Source of the DNA: Oppiella nova
Taxonomy: Eukaryota; Arthropoda; Arachnida; Sarcoptiformes; Oppiidae
Direction: 5' to 3'
DNA length: 64,000 nucleotides
Assembly (NCBI GenBank): GCA_905397405.1
Contig: CAJPVJ010000008.1
Coordinates: 1 to 64,000 of the forward strand
Shown here: in pieces, positions 53,773-63,775 of the stretch
Numbering within the stretch: position 1 is the first letter of the stretch
Layout of the letters: each line of letters opens with the position of its first letter
Notes under the pieces: generated by a model
What the model was told of the DNA's origin: nothing
Database searches by the model: none
The model's input: the letters and a program-made list of their open reading frames with translations, nothing else
Position numbers and translations under genes: made by a program

Positions 53773-53964
53773 TTATTCGATGATTGGTGCATCAATATCT
53801 TCGACACGAACTTCTGTTTGAGGTTCAGATGCTGTGTTGCTATTGGGTTGAGCAAGCGTTTTTTCTTCAGTTGTCGTTGATGTTGTTGCAGGCGCTGATT
53901 CAGCCCAAACATTTGTCATCATCATGCCGAGTACCAGAGCGAAAGCCACTTTATTCGAATGCAT
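53773..53964 (-). CDS. Small exported acidic protein, 63 aa
   Basis: The ATG at 53964 has a textbook AAGGAG six bases upstream, so I prefer it to an earlier in-frame start. A signal peptide (KVAFALVLGMMMTNVWA) is followed by a Thr/Glu-rich, acidic tail ending IDAPIIE. No fold or family is evident. The leader and composition match the gene at 53146-53361. A role in envelope stress or metal binding could be imagined but nothing in the sequence shows it. Confidence 0.7.
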   Translation of the reverse strand: MHSNKVAFALVLGMMMTNVWAESAPATTSTTTEEKTLAQPNSNTASEPQTEVRVEDIDAPIIE

Positions 53965-54244
53965 ATTGATCTCCTTATAAGCCATATTATTTTCATTCGT
54001 GGCATGTAGTCTGCTGTGGGATTCTTGCATTTTGATGAAATGGATTTGAAAAGTTGTAAATTTTTCAAAGTTTTACCGATATATTTTATAAAATTAATCT
54101 ATTTATTCGTTCAGGCTATTCTGTACCAATGAGCGCAACAGATCCCAAAGCAAGTAAAAAGATCACAGTATTTTTTTATATTGAAACGTCGTCTTGGAAC
54201 CGAGTTTTGTTATAGTAGAGCCAAATTTTCAAATTCAGATTTAG

Positions 54245-55069
<825 letters not shown>

Positions 55070-55126
55070 GCTTAAAATCTGATGCGATAGAATTAAAACA
55101 ATTAGTCAAATTTTGAACATTCAAAA

Positions 55127-55777
55127 ATGAAAAAAACAGTGATGTTATTTGCTTGTGTAATCAGTGCTTTTGGCCTGACTACACAAGCTGCTTTACCAAG
55201 CAATGCCAAATTGAGTTTAAATAAAAATAACATTCAGGTATGGACATACAAGGATGCCAGTAATTCTGTGTTGTCTTATAAAGCTGAAACAACATTAGAC
55301 GTGCCGATTGATCGTGCTGTTGCTTTGGTATTGGATGTTAAAAACTCACCGAAATGGGTCCCCAATGTTGCCAAAGCTGAAGTGTTATCTCGCGATGATA
55401 AAAAAGGTGAATTCAGCATTTATATGGTTTTAGATTTTCCCTTTCCGTTAAAAGATCGCGATATGGTGGTCAAAGGAACCATGTCTAAAGATGCAAATGG
55501 CAGTATTTTTATTAAAAATTCTGCGATTCAGCAAGGTAAAGCACTGAATCCTGACTATGTGCGTTTAAAAGATTATTCAGGTGATTGGACCTTTCAAAAA
55601 CTGGGTGCCAATAAAGTCAAAGTCATTACCTCTGGACACGCCAATCCCGAAGGCTCTATTCCTGCCAGCTTAACCAATATTTTGGTCGAACAGCAGCCTT
55701 ATCAGATGTTGCAGAAAATGAAAACAGAATTGGCAAAGAATAAACCCTTTGCAGCTTTGCCTGATATTTTAAAATAG
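55127..55777 (+). CDS. Exported START-domain protein, 216 aa
   Basis: A signal peptide (MKKTVMLFACVISAFGLTTQA) is followed by a single START/SRPBCC-like domain: ETTLDVPIDRAVALVLDV, KWVPNVAKAEVLSR, YMVLDFPFPLKDRDMVVKG and a long C-terminal helix. The fold is a hydrophobic ligand pocket, so lipid binding or transport in the periplasm is plausible. The gene lies 57 bases after dapB and may share its transcript. The ligand is unknown. Confidence 0.85.
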   Translation: MKKTVMLFACVISAFGLTTQAALPSNAKLSLNKNNIQVWTYKDASNSVLSYKAETTLDVPIDRAVALVLDVKNSPKWVPNVAKAEVLSRDDKKGEFSIYMVLDFPFPLKDRDMVVKGTMSKDANGSIFIKNSAIQQGKALNPDYVRLKDYSGDWTFQKLGANKVKVITSGHANPEGSIPASLTNILVEQQPYQMLQKMKTELAKNKPFAALPDILK

Positions 55778-55875
55778 GCATTGTTTGATCAATAATCCTG
55801 AAGCAGACCCTATTGACGAAACAACTTTATATTCGAAAAAATAATGCTTAGCAGATCTTTCCATTTAACTATTGA

Positions 55876-55919
55876 AAGTAACCTTTCTTAAGGTATTGAT
55901 GTAGAAAGAAAGGTTACTT
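55876..55919. terminator. Inverted repeat between the START gene and the MFS gene
   Basis: AAGTAACCTTTCTT and AAGAAAGGTTACTT are exact 14-base inverted repeats with 16 bases between. It lies between two converging genes, so a shared terminator is likely, although no T-run follows either arm. Confidence 0.6.
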
Positions 55920-55945
55920 GCAGTCTTTGTCACGATTGTTAATCG

Positions 55946-57121
55946 CTAGGCTGAATGGCTATATTGTTGTACAGGTGCTTTATTCATTTTCATTTGAATA
56001 AAAACCAGCACTAGCCCTAAAGCTGTGAGTACCGCACCTGCAATAGACACCGCAGCATAACTCATGCCCATACTCAATACTGCGCCACCAGCTGTTGCAC
56101 CTAAAGCATTGCCTAAATTAAATGCCCCAATATTCACAGAGGATGCCAATCCAGGTGCTTCATGAGCAACAGACATGACACGCATCTGTAAAGGTGGGAC
56201 CACTGCAAAGGCTGCTGCTCCCCAGACAATCAGTGCCAATGCTGCACCAATTTGAGTTTGAGCCAGTATAGGGAACAGCAACATGCTCACCATCAGTAAC
56301 AGCAAGAAACTGGTCAATGTTTTGGTCAGTGACAAGTCTGCAAATTTCCCACCTAAGTGATTACCAATTGAAAAACCAATTCCAATCAGTACCAGCATCA
56401 AGGTAATAAACATCGGGCTGGCATGGGTGATGTTTTGTAGGCTAGGCGCAATATAGGTATAGAGGGTAAACATTGCACCTGCACTCATCACCGTGGTGAG
56501 CAATGCAAGAACCACAGGCAGCCGAGTCAGCACTTTTAATTCTGCTTTGACATCAGGACGTTGGCTTGCTTTATCTTCAGGCAAGGCTTTCCATAGTGAC
56601 AGCATAGTAATCACGCCGAGTAAGGCGATTGCTGCAAATGACATACGCCAGCCAATATTCTGCCCAACCCATGTGGCTAAAGGCACACCACCGATGTTGG
56701 CAATGGTGAGGCCCATAAACATGGTGGCAACTGCACTGGCTTGTTTGTCTTTAGGTACGACGCTTGTTGCAACAATGGAACCAATCCCGAAAAATACCCC
56801 GTGATTGAGACTGGTCAGGATTCGAGCGGCCATTAAGCCCCAATAATTGGGGGCAATTGCAGCAAGAATATTACCAATGGTAAAAATAATCATGGCTAAA
56901 ATAAGCGCTTTACGTCGTGGAAACCGTCCAAACCATAAGGTCATAAACGGTGCACCAATCATGACACCGAGTGCATATGCGGTGATCAGCATACCTGCGG
57001 TTGGGATTGAAATATTCAAATTTTCTGCAATTTGGGGAAGAAAGCCCATAGGAGAAAATTCTGTTGTTCCTATTGCAAAAGCACCAATCGCTAATGCGAG
57101 TAAGGGAAAATTTAATTTCAT
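55946..57121 (-). CDS. MFS exporter, DHA1 family (AraJ/YdhP-like), 391 aa
   Basis: Twelve hydrophobic helices fill the protein. The first carries FAIGTTEFSPMGFLPQIA, the signature of the sugar-efflux/AraJ-like branch of DHA1, and the loop between helices 2 and 3 has GRFPRRKAL. Substrates in this branch include arabinose, purines and drugs; none can be chosen from sequence. The ATG at 57121 (MKLNFPLL) is preferred over a TTG 12 bases upstream. It follows a hairpin that probably ends the dkgB transcript. Confidence 0.88.
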   Translation of the reverse strand: MKLNFPLLALAIGAFAIGTTEFSPMGFLPQIAENLNISIPTAGMLITAYALGVMIGAPFMTLWFGRFPRRKALILAMIIFTIGNILAAIAPNYWGLMAARILTSLNHGVFFGIGSIVATSVVPKDKQASAVATMFMGLTIANIGGVPLATWVGQNIGWRMSFAAIALLGVITMLSLWKALPEDKASQRPDVKAELKVLTRLPVVLALLTTVMSAGAMFTLYTYIAPSLQNITHASPMFITLMLVLIGIGFSIGNHLGGKFADLSLTKTLTSFLLLLMVSMLLFPILAQTQIGAALALIVWGAAAFAVVPPLQMRVMSVAHEAPGLASSVNIGAFNLGNALGATAGGAVLSMGMSYAAVSIAGAVLTALGLVLVFIQMKMNKAPVQQYSHSA

Positions 57122-57235
57122 GAGGAATCTCAAATATACAGCATATTGAAAATGATGGGGTGTAACAGCGTTTGGTCAATCACTGGGATGGTCATTTACT
57201 TTTCAGCCGCTATTTTGATGAAGTGACAAAATAAA

Positions 57236-57263
57236 GCTTCGCAAGAAAATAATCTTGCGAAGC
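57236..57263 (-). terminator. Hairpin after the dkgB-like gene
   Basis: GCTTCGCAAGA and TCTTGCGAAGC pair perfectly around AAATAA. On the minus strand it is followed by TTTATTTT. It lies about 135 bases after the dkgB-like stop and just before the MFS gene promoter. Confidence 0.75.
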
Positions 57264-57398
57264 AATCTAAGTCATGATCAAAAGGCGGTAAAGCCTGTTT
57301 CGAAGCCTAGTAAGCAAAAACCTAGCAACCAAACTTTACTCATCAAAGCCTGAGCCAAGATTTGCGCTGCTTTAAATCACTTTTACTCAATTAGTGAA

Positions 57399-58211
57399 TT
57401 AAACATCCCACTGAGGTGCTAAGTTTTCAGGATCAACCTCACGGCCATTACGTTCCAATTGTGCGATTAATTGCATTTCTTCAGCAGATAACTGAATCTC
57501 TTGTGCTTTTAAGTTGGCGATTAAGTTTTCACGTTTAGTCGATGACGGAATGACAGCAAAGCCTTTCTGCAATGCCCATGCCAATGCAATTTGAGCGCTA
57601 GAAGCCTGATGCTGTTTGGCAATTTCAGTTAATGTTGGGTCATTTAAAACTTTGCCATACGCCAAGGTCATATAAGAGGTCACATCAATATTTTGTGACT
57701 GTAAAAAATTCACCAACTTATCATTTTGCAAATAAGGGCTAAGTTCAATTTGGTTGGTGGCAATATTTTCAAGTCCTACAGCAGCGATGGCTTGTTGCGA
57801 TAAGTCGATATTGAAGTTTGAAATTCCAATATGTTCAGTTAGACCCAGCTTTTTCGCTTCTAATAGGTTATGCATCATTTCTGCAACAGAAATTCCGAGA
57901 CTTGGCGCTGGCCAGTGAATCAAGGTTAAGTTGACTGCATCAGTACCCAGTTTCTGTAAGCTGTCTTTAAGACTTGGAATAAGTTTGTCGGCTTGATAAT
58001 GATCTGTCCATATCTTTGTTGTGATAAATAAATCATCACGATGGATATGGCTTTCAGCAATGGCCTGACCGACTTCTGCTTCGTTGCCATAGATTTGAGC
58101 AGTGTCTACAGCACGATAACCAACGTCTAAGGCTGTTTTGACCGAGTCAATCACAGTTTGTCCTGTTAAACGGAAAGTACCGACACCAAATTGAGGAACG
58201 ATGTTTGTCAT
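57399..58211 (-). CDS. dkgB: Aldo/keto reductase, DkgB-like, 270 aa
   Basis: The enzyme reduces aldehydes and ketones such as methylglyoxal or 2,5-diketo-gluconate with NADPH. The catalytic tetrad is in place: D36, Y41 ([13 protein letters not shown]), K66 (TTKIW) and H99 (LIHWP). Segments [16 protein letters not shown] and [11 protein letters not shown] match E. coli DkgB closely from memory. The ATG at 58211 is chosen over a GTG 12 bases upstream. A YafC-like LysR gene diverges from it, exactly as in E. coli. Confidence 0.93.
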   Translation of the reverse strand: MTNIVPQFGVGTFRLTGQTVIDSVKTALDVGYRAVDTAQIYGNEAEVGQAIAESHIHRDDLFITTKIWTDHYQADKLIPSLKDSLQKLGTDAVNLTLIHWPAPSLGISVAEMMHNLLEAKKLGLTEHIGISNFNIDLSQQAIAAVGLENIATNQIELSPYLQNDKLVNFLQSQNIDVTSYMTLAYGKVLNDPTLTEIAKQHQASSAQIALAWALQKGFAVIPSSTKRENLIANLKAQEIQLSAEEMQLIAQLERNGREVDPENLAPQWDV

Positions 58212-58334
58212 GCTGGATTTCACTTTATTTTCTGAGATTGAGTGTATTTTGCTACTTTAATTGTTGCGGAAAAATACAGGAATATGCAAAATATTATTGA
58301 CTAGAAATCAACAATAAGCAGAGCGCTGACAGCA

Positions 58335-59225
58335 ATGAAATCTACACTCGAAGAATTACAGGCTTTTATTAATATTGTTGATAGTGGTTCGATTGTTGCA
58401 GCAGCAACGCATCTTGAACAAACCACTTCAGGTGTAAGTCGAGCCTTGCAACGACTTGAATCTAAACTGAATGTCACCTTATTAGAGCGGACAACACGTA
58501 AACTTAAGTTGACCCAAGAGGGGCAATTATTTTTAGCAAAAGCCCGAAAAATTGTGCATGACCTCAATGAAGCAGAAGATGCTTTATTAAAATCTGACAG
58601 TGATACATCTGGGCTGATTCGCGTGGATTCCGCGACACCTTTTGTATTACATGTGATTGCACCGTTGATGCAAGAGTTTTCTCAGTTGTATCCTGAAATA
58701 GAAATAGAGTTAAACAGTAACGATCAGATCATCGATTTATTAGAACATAAGACAGATGTTGCAATACGTTTTGGTGATCTTAATGATTCGAGCTTACATG
58801 CGCGTTTGTTGTGTAAAAGCCGATTATATATCGTTGCCAGTCCTGAGTATTTAGCTACACATGGTTATCCAGCAACACCGCAAGATATTTTAAATCATAC
58901 CCAAATTGGCTTTAGCAAAGTCAGCCGTTTAAATACTTGGCCGATTCGAGTCAATGGAGAAAGGCTTACTGTCAAACCAAAAATCAAAGCATCCAGTGGT
59001 GAAACTGTCCGTCAACTGTGTTTACGCGGGCATGGAATTGCGAGATTGTCTGAGTTTGAGATTTTAAAAGATATAAAGCAAGGACGCTTGATTGCTCTAT
59101 TTGAAGATCAAATAGAGCTTTATGAGCAACACATCCATGCAGTGTATTATCAACAGGAACATTTACCAAAGCGTGTCCGTTTATTTATTGAGTTTTTAAC
59201 GCAAAAGCTGTCAAAGTTTCGATAG
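58335..59225 (+). CDS. LysR-family regulator, YafC-like, 296 aa
   Basis: The N-terminal winged helix-turn-helix (TLEELQAFINIVDSGSIVAAA, RALQRLESKLNVTLLERTTRKL) is followed by a periplasmic-binding-like effector domain. SATPFVLHVIAPL, RVNGERL and LRGHGIARLSEFEI match E. coli YafC in the same places. It diverges from the dkgB-like gene over 123 bases, so it probably controls it. The 3' end overlaps the opposite-strand lipoprotein gene by 41 bases. Confidence 0.92.
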   Translation: MKSTLEELQAFINIVDSGSIVAAATHLEQTTSGVSRALQRLESKLNVTLLERTTRKLKLTQEGQLFLAKARKIVHDLNEAEDALLKSDSDTSGLIRVDSATPFVLHVIAPLMQEFSQLYPEIEIELNSNDQIIDLLEHKTDVAIRFGDLNDSSLHARLLCKSRLYIVASPEYLATHGYPATPQDILNHTQIGFSKVSRLNTWPIRVNGERLTVKPKIKASSGETVRQLCLRGHGIARLSEFEILKDIKQGRLIALFEDQIELYEQHIHAVYYQQEHLPKRVRLFIEFLTQKLSKFR

Positions 59226-59592
59226 TCTTTTGTGGTGGTAAATCCAGACTCAGTAAAGTTTGGCTACTGGGTTTTTGTGGATTGACCAATTGGATTTCAA
59301 AATGATCAGTTGCTGTCTGAAGACATTTAAACGCCAAGTCTTTTTGCACCGGGATATTAATCTTCATCCGTTGATCACTACTGGCATGGTAGCGGTAGTT
59401 TCGCACAGCTGCAGTCTGGTGTAAGGTGGGTTCTAGATGATCAAGCTGATACTCAGCTAAATTTTGTGTTTTTAAAAAGCCTTCAATCAAAGATTTACAT
59501 ACAAAATGTTGTTTCTGAGCAGCTTGATTGACCTGCTGAGGCTGGCAAGCAGTTAATCCAAAGACAATACTGATTAAAGCGATCGTTCTCAT
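59185..59592 (-). CDS. Small lipoprotein, 135 aa
   Basis: A lipoprotein signal (MRTIALISIVFGLTAC) is clear. The mature part has two cysteines (KQHFVCKSL and LAFKCLQ) and alternating strands (YRYHASSDQRMKINI). I recognise no family. TTTGAAAGGAGAAAAAA upstream of the ATG is a strong ribosome-binding site. Its last 41 bases overlap the convergent LysR gene, with no terminator between. Confidence 0.75.
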   Translation of the reverse strand: MRTIALISIVFGLTACQPQQVNQAAQKQHFVCKSLIEGFLKTQNLAEYQLDHLEPTLHQTAAVRNYRYHASSDQRMKINIPVQKDLAFKCLQTATDHFEIQLVNPQKPSSQTLLSLDLPPQKTIETLTAFALKTQ

Positions 59593-59702
59593 TTTTTTCT
59601 CCTTTCAAATCAATTTGTTTGTAAAAATTGGCTGTGAATGAAGCATAAATCTGTTAACTTTATAGATACAGATACAACAAATATTAAAATTTGAGTACAG
59701 AT

Positions 59703-61139
59703 ATGGCTTTTCAATATCAAACATTAGCACAACAAATTGCACAGAAAATTTATTGTGGAGAGTTGGCCGTTGGGCAACGTCTGAGCTCTTTGCGAAAATT
59801 TGCAGCATTGCAAAATATTAGTCTCAATACAGCAAAGAGTTGTTATGAATTGCTTGAAGCGCAAGGCTTGATTTACGTCAAAGAAAAGTCTGGCTATTTT
59901 GTTCAATCGCAGCAAAAAGCCCCACAGATTGCTGTACCTGACCATCCTGATTTTAAGTCGAGAGCGCGTGAGGTTTCAAATCTAGACTTACAAATTCAAA
60001 TTCATGAAGCAGCAATCAATAATAAACTGATCCATTTAGGTTCGATTCAGTTATCGCCTAATTTAGTTCCTGTAGAGGCCTTACGCCGTTCAATACAACG
60101 TGCTTTAAAGCACAGTAAGCCAGAAGACTTTTTATATAATGACCGCCAAGGGCACCTTCAGTTAAGAGAGGCATTGTCAGCACATTGGGCTGAAGATGGT
60201 TTTTATATTGCCAAAGAAGATATTTATATCAGCAATGGTTGTATGCCGGCATTGTCTGTGATGATTCAAAGCCTGAGCCAAATCGGTGACAGTGTGATTG
60301 TACCCACGCCAAACTATAATGGTCAGTTGCAATTATTGGCGTTGCTCAAACGAAAAATTATTGAAATCCCTGCCAATACCGAAGGTTTTGATCTGGAGCG
60401 TTTAGAACAAGAGATGCAAAACTCAGCTGCAAAAGTCTGTTTATTAACCGCCAACTTTCAAAACCCTTTAGGCTTCTGTTTGACTAATGCCGAGAAAGAA
60501 AAAATCGCACAGCTGGCAGCGAAGTATCAGTGTTACGTGATTGAAGATGATATTTATGCTGAATGTAGCTTTAATGCCAAACGCCCTTTACCGATTAAAT
60601 ATTGGGATCAACAGGGCTATGTAGTTTATTGCGGATCGGTTTCCAAGTCGTTGTCGACCTCTTATCGAGTCGGTTGGTTCTGTTTGCCACAACGTTTACA
60701 GCACTTACATGCCAAGTTGATTTTACAAAATGTTTCGGTCAATACACCATTGCAATTGGGTCTTGCTGATTTGATTTATAGCCGAGCCTATCGTCAGCAT
60801 TTGAGTGAGTTACGCCCTAAGTTGATGGCTCAAGTTGCGCAATATTTACAGTTTATTCAACATGCTTTTTATGGGGTTGAGATCCGTTTAAATCAACCGC
60901 AGGGAAGTTATGCCTTGTGGTTACAGTTCCCAGAACAGATTGATAGCTTGGCGTTGTATTATTATGCACAGCAATACAGTATCAATATTGTGCCAGGGAT
61001 TATTTTTGGTGAGGATCACCGTTATAACAATTGTATTCGCTTAAATGCAGGCCATGAATTGTCTCAGGAAATTCAGGATGCAATTATGTTATTGGCAGAT
61101 TGGGTAAGGGGGGAATTGTCAGCCAAGAGTGTGGCTTAA
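59703..61139 (+). CDS. MocR-type regulator: GntR helix-turn-helix fused to aminotransferase domain, 478 aa
   Basis: The first 75 residues form a GntR winged helix (AQQIAQKIYCGELAVGQRLSS, CYELLEAQGLIYVKEKSGYFV). The rest is a class-I aminotransferase fold that binds PLP: the Schiff-base lysine is at about 315 in GSVSKSLSTSYRVGW and the ring-binding Asp in VIEDDIYAE. MocR regulators sense PLP or an amino-acid adduct, and often control a neighbouring transporter or vitamin B6 gene. No such gene adjoins here. ATG 59703 is preferred to a TTG upstream. Confidence 0.92.
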   Translation: MAFQYQTLAQQIAQKIYCGELAVGQRLSSLRKFAALQNISLNTAKSCYELLEAQGLIYVKEKSGYFVQSQQKAPQIAVPDHPDFKSRAREVSNLDLQIQIHEAAINNKLIHLGSIQLSPNLVPVEALRRSIQRALKHSKPEDFLYNDRQGHLQLREALSAHWAEDGFYIAKEDIYISNGCMPALSVMIQSLSQIGDSVIVPTPNYNGQLQLLALLKRKIIEIPANTEGFDLERLEQEMQNSAAKVCLLTANFQNPLGFCLTNAEKEKIAQLAAKYQCYVIEDDIYAECSFNAKRPLPIKYWDQQGYVVYCGSVSKSLSTSYRVGWFCLPQRLQHLHAKLILQNVSVNTPLQLGLADLIYSRAYRQHLSELRPKLMAQVAQYLQFIQHAFYGVEIRLNQPQGSYALWLQFPEQIDSLALYYYAQQYSINIVPGIIFGEDHRYNNCIRLNAGHELSQEIQDAIMLLADWVRGELSAKSVA

Positions 61140-61182
61140 ACTGATTTGTGAGTAAATGCATAGCCCGACAGCCTTATTCCAT

Positions 61183-61205
61183 TCACGGTTCTTGATAAAC
61201 CGTGA
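61183..61205. terminator. Weak hairpin between MocR and ahr genes
   Basis: TCACGGTT and AACCGTGA flank CTTGATA between two converging genes. There is no T-run, so termination is only suggested by position. Confidence 0.45.
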
Positions 61206-61223
61206 TGGATGGTCAGACTTAAA

Positions 61224-62246
61224 TTAGAAATCCGCTTTTAATACGATACGATAACGAGCTTTTCCAGAGTGAAGTCGCTCCAAAGCCTCATTAATTTTTG
61301 ACATTGGATAAACTTCAATTTGTGGTGCAATATTTTTGCGTGCGGCAAATTGTAATAATTGACGCAATGCAAAAGGGGAGCCTGTTGGTGAACCAGTCAC
61401 TGATTTTGCACCGCCAATCAGTGCACCCGCTGGAATCGGCATCGGTTCGAGGACTAAACCTAGCATATGAATTGTGCCATTTGGCGCCAGTGTATTGAGA
61501 TATGCTTTCCAGTCCAAACTCACATTTACCGTACAGAGCAATAAATCAAATTTGCCACGTTGTGCTTTTAAAGCATTGGCATCGCGACTATTGACCACAT
61601 GGTCTGCACCCATCGCTTTAAGTTCATCTGTTTTATCCAAACTCGATGTAAAGGCAGTGATCTCACAACCCCACGCTTTGAGTATTTTAATGGCCATATG
61701 ACCTAAGCCACCAATCCCAATCACACCAACATGGTGAACTGCTTGAATTTGATGTTTTAAGATTGGGTCAAAAACAGTGATACCACCACACAATAAAGGG
61801 CCAGCACTTTCAGGGTTTAAATCTTCAGGAAAAGGAATAATCCACTGCCAACCTGCACGGACCTTATCTGCAAACCCGCCTGCATGACCAACGATAGTTG
61901 CAACTGAACCCCCTGTGCAAAGCACTTGTTGACCACTAACACATGGATCACAGTGCTGACAACTTTCCGCAGTCCAACCGATACCGACACGTTGACCGAC
62001 TTTTAATCCTTTCGCTTCTGAACCCAGCTGAGTGATGGTACCGATAATTTCATGACCGCCAACCACTGGGAAAACTGAATTTCCCCATTCATTGTTAATC
62101 ACTGAAACATCGGAATGGCATAAACCGCAATATTCAACTTTGACTTCGACCTGATGAGGCTGTAATTCACCTGCATCAAATTGATAGGGCACAAGTGCTG
62201 CACCTGCCTCTAAGGCAGCATAAGCATGAAACGTATTATTTGACAT
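61224..62246 (-). CDS. ahr: Zinc alcohol dehydrogenase / NADPH-dependent aldehyde reductase Ahr, 340 aa
   Basis: The enzyme reduces many aldehydes to alcohols with NADPH. Catalytic zinc ligands are in CHSD (C43) and GGHEIIG (H65, E66). Structural zinc cysteines are at about 96, 99, 102 and 110. The cofactor loop is [13 protein letters not shown]. The protein aligns end to end, from memory, with E. coli Ahr (YjgB), including the last [12 protein letters not shown]. The start is set by GGAAGGATTCAC before ATG 62246; the frame extends into tag but that part is not likely translated. Confidence 0.93.
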   Translation of the reverse strand: MSNNTFHAYAALEAGAALVPYQFDAGELQPHQVEVKVEYCGLCHSDVSVINNEWGNSVFPVVGGHEIIGTITQLGSEAKGLKVGQRVGIGWTAESCQHCDPCVSGQQVLCTGGSVATIVGHAGGFADKVRAGWQWIIPFPEDLNPESAGPLLCGGITVFDPILKHQIQAVHHVGVIGIGGLGHMAIKILKAWGCEITAFTSSLDKTDELKAMGADHVVNSRDANALKAQRGKFDLLLCTVNVSLDWKAYLNTLAPNGTIHMLGLVLEPMPIPAGALIGGAKSVTGSPTGSPFALRQLLQFAARKNIAPQIEVYPMSKINEALERLHSGKARYRIVLKADF

Positions 62247-62277
62247 GTGAATCCTTCCTGTTTGCTCAGTTAAACTT

Positions 62278-62832
62278 TTAGCGGGATATACAATCATTTT
62301 CATGGTCATTGACCATACCCACTGCTTGCATAAAGGCATAGCAAGTGGTTGGACCAACAAATTTAAAACCATTCTTTTTTAACGCTTTGGAAAGCTTTTG
62401 ACTGGTTTCGGTTTGTGCCGGTGCTAATTTATAATCAGGGACATCATTGAGTTGTACTTGCTGGTCGACGAAATCCCATAACCAGTTCACCATATCGATG
62501 TCTTGAGCTTTCATGTTTTGCCATGCAATGGCATTGTCACGAATTGCCGTTAATTTCCCGATATGGCGAATCAGCCCAGCATCCTGACATTTTAGTGCAA
62601 GCTCTTGTTCAGTAAAATTGGCGATGGTTTGAATCGGGTGGTTAAAAAATTGGGCGCGGTAGCTTTCACGCTTTTTTAAAACAGTAATCCAAGATAAACC
62701 TGCTTGTTGCCCCTCTAGGCAAAGCATTTCAAATAAATGCTGTTCATCTCGATTGGATTTACCCCACTCTTGATCATGATATTCAATATAAATAGGATCA
62801 TCTGAACACCAACCACAGCGTTTATTTGTCAT
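62278..62832 (-). CDS. tag: DNA-3-methyladenine glycosylase I, 184 aa
   Basis: Tag removes 3-methyladenine from alkylated DNA. The N-terminal [20 protein letters not shown] carries the zinc cysteine and histidine, and the end NDCISR supplies further conserved residues. [16 protein letters not shown] and [20 protein letters not shown] are hallmark segments. It lies 31 bases before ahr and 42 bases after the 81-residue gene on the same strand, so these may form one transcript. Confidence 0.96.
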   Translation of the reverse strand: MTNKRCGWCSDDPIYIEYHDQEWGKSNRDEQHLFEMLCLEGQQAGLSWITVLKKRESYRAQFFNHPIQTIANFTEQELALKCQDAGLIRHIGKLTAIRDNAIAWQNMKAQDIDMVNWLWDFVDQQVQLNDVPDYKLAPAQTETSQKLSKALKKNGFKFVGPTTCYAFMQAVGMVNDHENDCISR

Positions 62833-62874
62833 AAAAGATCTACCATTGTTCTGATTGATTTAAGTTTTAATTGT

Positions 62875-63120
62875 CTAAAGTTTAAATTCGACCCACTGAT
62901 CTTGTTTGTTGTCCCAATAGGAAAGTTGCGCATGTTGTAAATCTTTAAAATTTACCCAAATATCTTTACCCGCTTTGTCTGCAAAGCCAGTACTGATCAT
63001 TAATGCTTCATCGGTGATTTCCATAATCCAGCCTTGATGATTTTGTCCATTGAGGGCAATTTTTTGTTGATTGCCTGATTCTGCAAATTCAACTAAACGC
63101 TCAAGCAATGCTTCTGACAT
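62875..63120 (-). CDS. Small conserved-looking hypothetical protein, 81 aa
   Basis: The protein is soluble, with an N-terminal helix (EALLERLVEFAES) and then strands (GWIMEITDEALMIST, DIWVNFKDLQHAQLSYWD) that could form a small beta barrel like an Sm/LSm or KOW fold. I recognise no family. GGAATATTCC upstream of the ATG gives only a weak ribosome-binding site. It lies between the LytM-type lipoprotein and tag genes on the same strand. Confidence 0.75.
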   Translation of the reverse strand: MSEALLERLVEFAESGNQQKIALNGQNHQGWIMEITDEALMISTGFADKAGKDIWVNFKDLQHAQLSYWDNKQDQWVEFKL

Positions 63121-63150
63121 GGAATATTCCTAAATTGATTCAATCTAAAA

Positions 63151-63699
63151 TTAACGTAAATAAGGGTAGGGGTTGACTGCACCTTGGCCTTTACCTCTTA
63201 AGTATAGTCCATAGTGCAAATGCGGTGCAGTATGTCGTGCATTTCCAGTATTGCCCACATAGCCGATTAACTGACCTTTTTTAACGTAATCGCCTTCTTG
63301 TAGACCACGTTTGTGATCGTTTAGATGAGCATAATAGTGATAAACACCACCTGGTCCGATGAGCCAAATCACTTTACCCCCCAGATTATTGCTCTTTAAG
63401 CTGGCAATCACACCTTCAGTACTACTATAAACTTTGGTTCCACGTGAAGCCATGATGTCAATTCCTTCATGTGCTCGCCCAGCACTGCGAGATGCACCCC
63501 AAGTATCTGTGAGGTTTTGTGGTTTTACTCCATCTACAGGAATTGCCAATCGGGTTGGCATTGACATTGCTTTTAGGCGGTTAATTTGAGCTTGTGGAAG
63601 CTGTGGCTTAGATGAGCTTGGCTTTTTAGGTGCAGTAGTACATGCAGTTAAAATAATGGCAAGCACGGCCATCAAGCAATATTGGATGCTACGTGACAC
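63151..63699 (-). CDS. LytM-type (M23) peptidase lipoprotein, 182 aa
   Basis: A lipoprotein signal with lipobox ILTAC is followed by a basic linker and a complete M23 domain. The zinc ligands are visible in AHEGIDIM (H, D) and APHLHYGLYL (H-x-H), so it should be an active peptidoglycan endopeptidase, anchored in the envelope; a regulatory role cannot be excluded. The start is a GTG with AAGGA six bases upstream. mutY lies upstream on the same strand. Confidence 0.9.
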   Translation of the reverse strand: MSRSIQYCLMAVLAIILTACTTAPKKPSSSKPQLPQAQINRLKAMSMPTRLAIPVDGVKPQNLTDTWGASRSAGRAHEGIDIMASRGTKVYSSTEGVIASLKSNNLGGKVIWLIGPGGVYHYYAHLNDHKRGLQEGDYVKKGQLIGYVGNTGNARHTAPHLHYGLYLRGKGQGAVNPYPYLR

Positions 63700-63775
63700 G
63701 AGAAATCCTTCTTTTCAAGTTTCAAAAGGGCAAATTAAAATTGAAATATGCTTAGAATACCCGTGTCTGACTATG

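Noticed and set aside
62247-62372. Longer N-terminus of the ahr product overlapping tag
   Set aside because: The family start [10 protein letters not shown] has its own strong ribosome-binding site; the extra residues are a frame shadow of tag.
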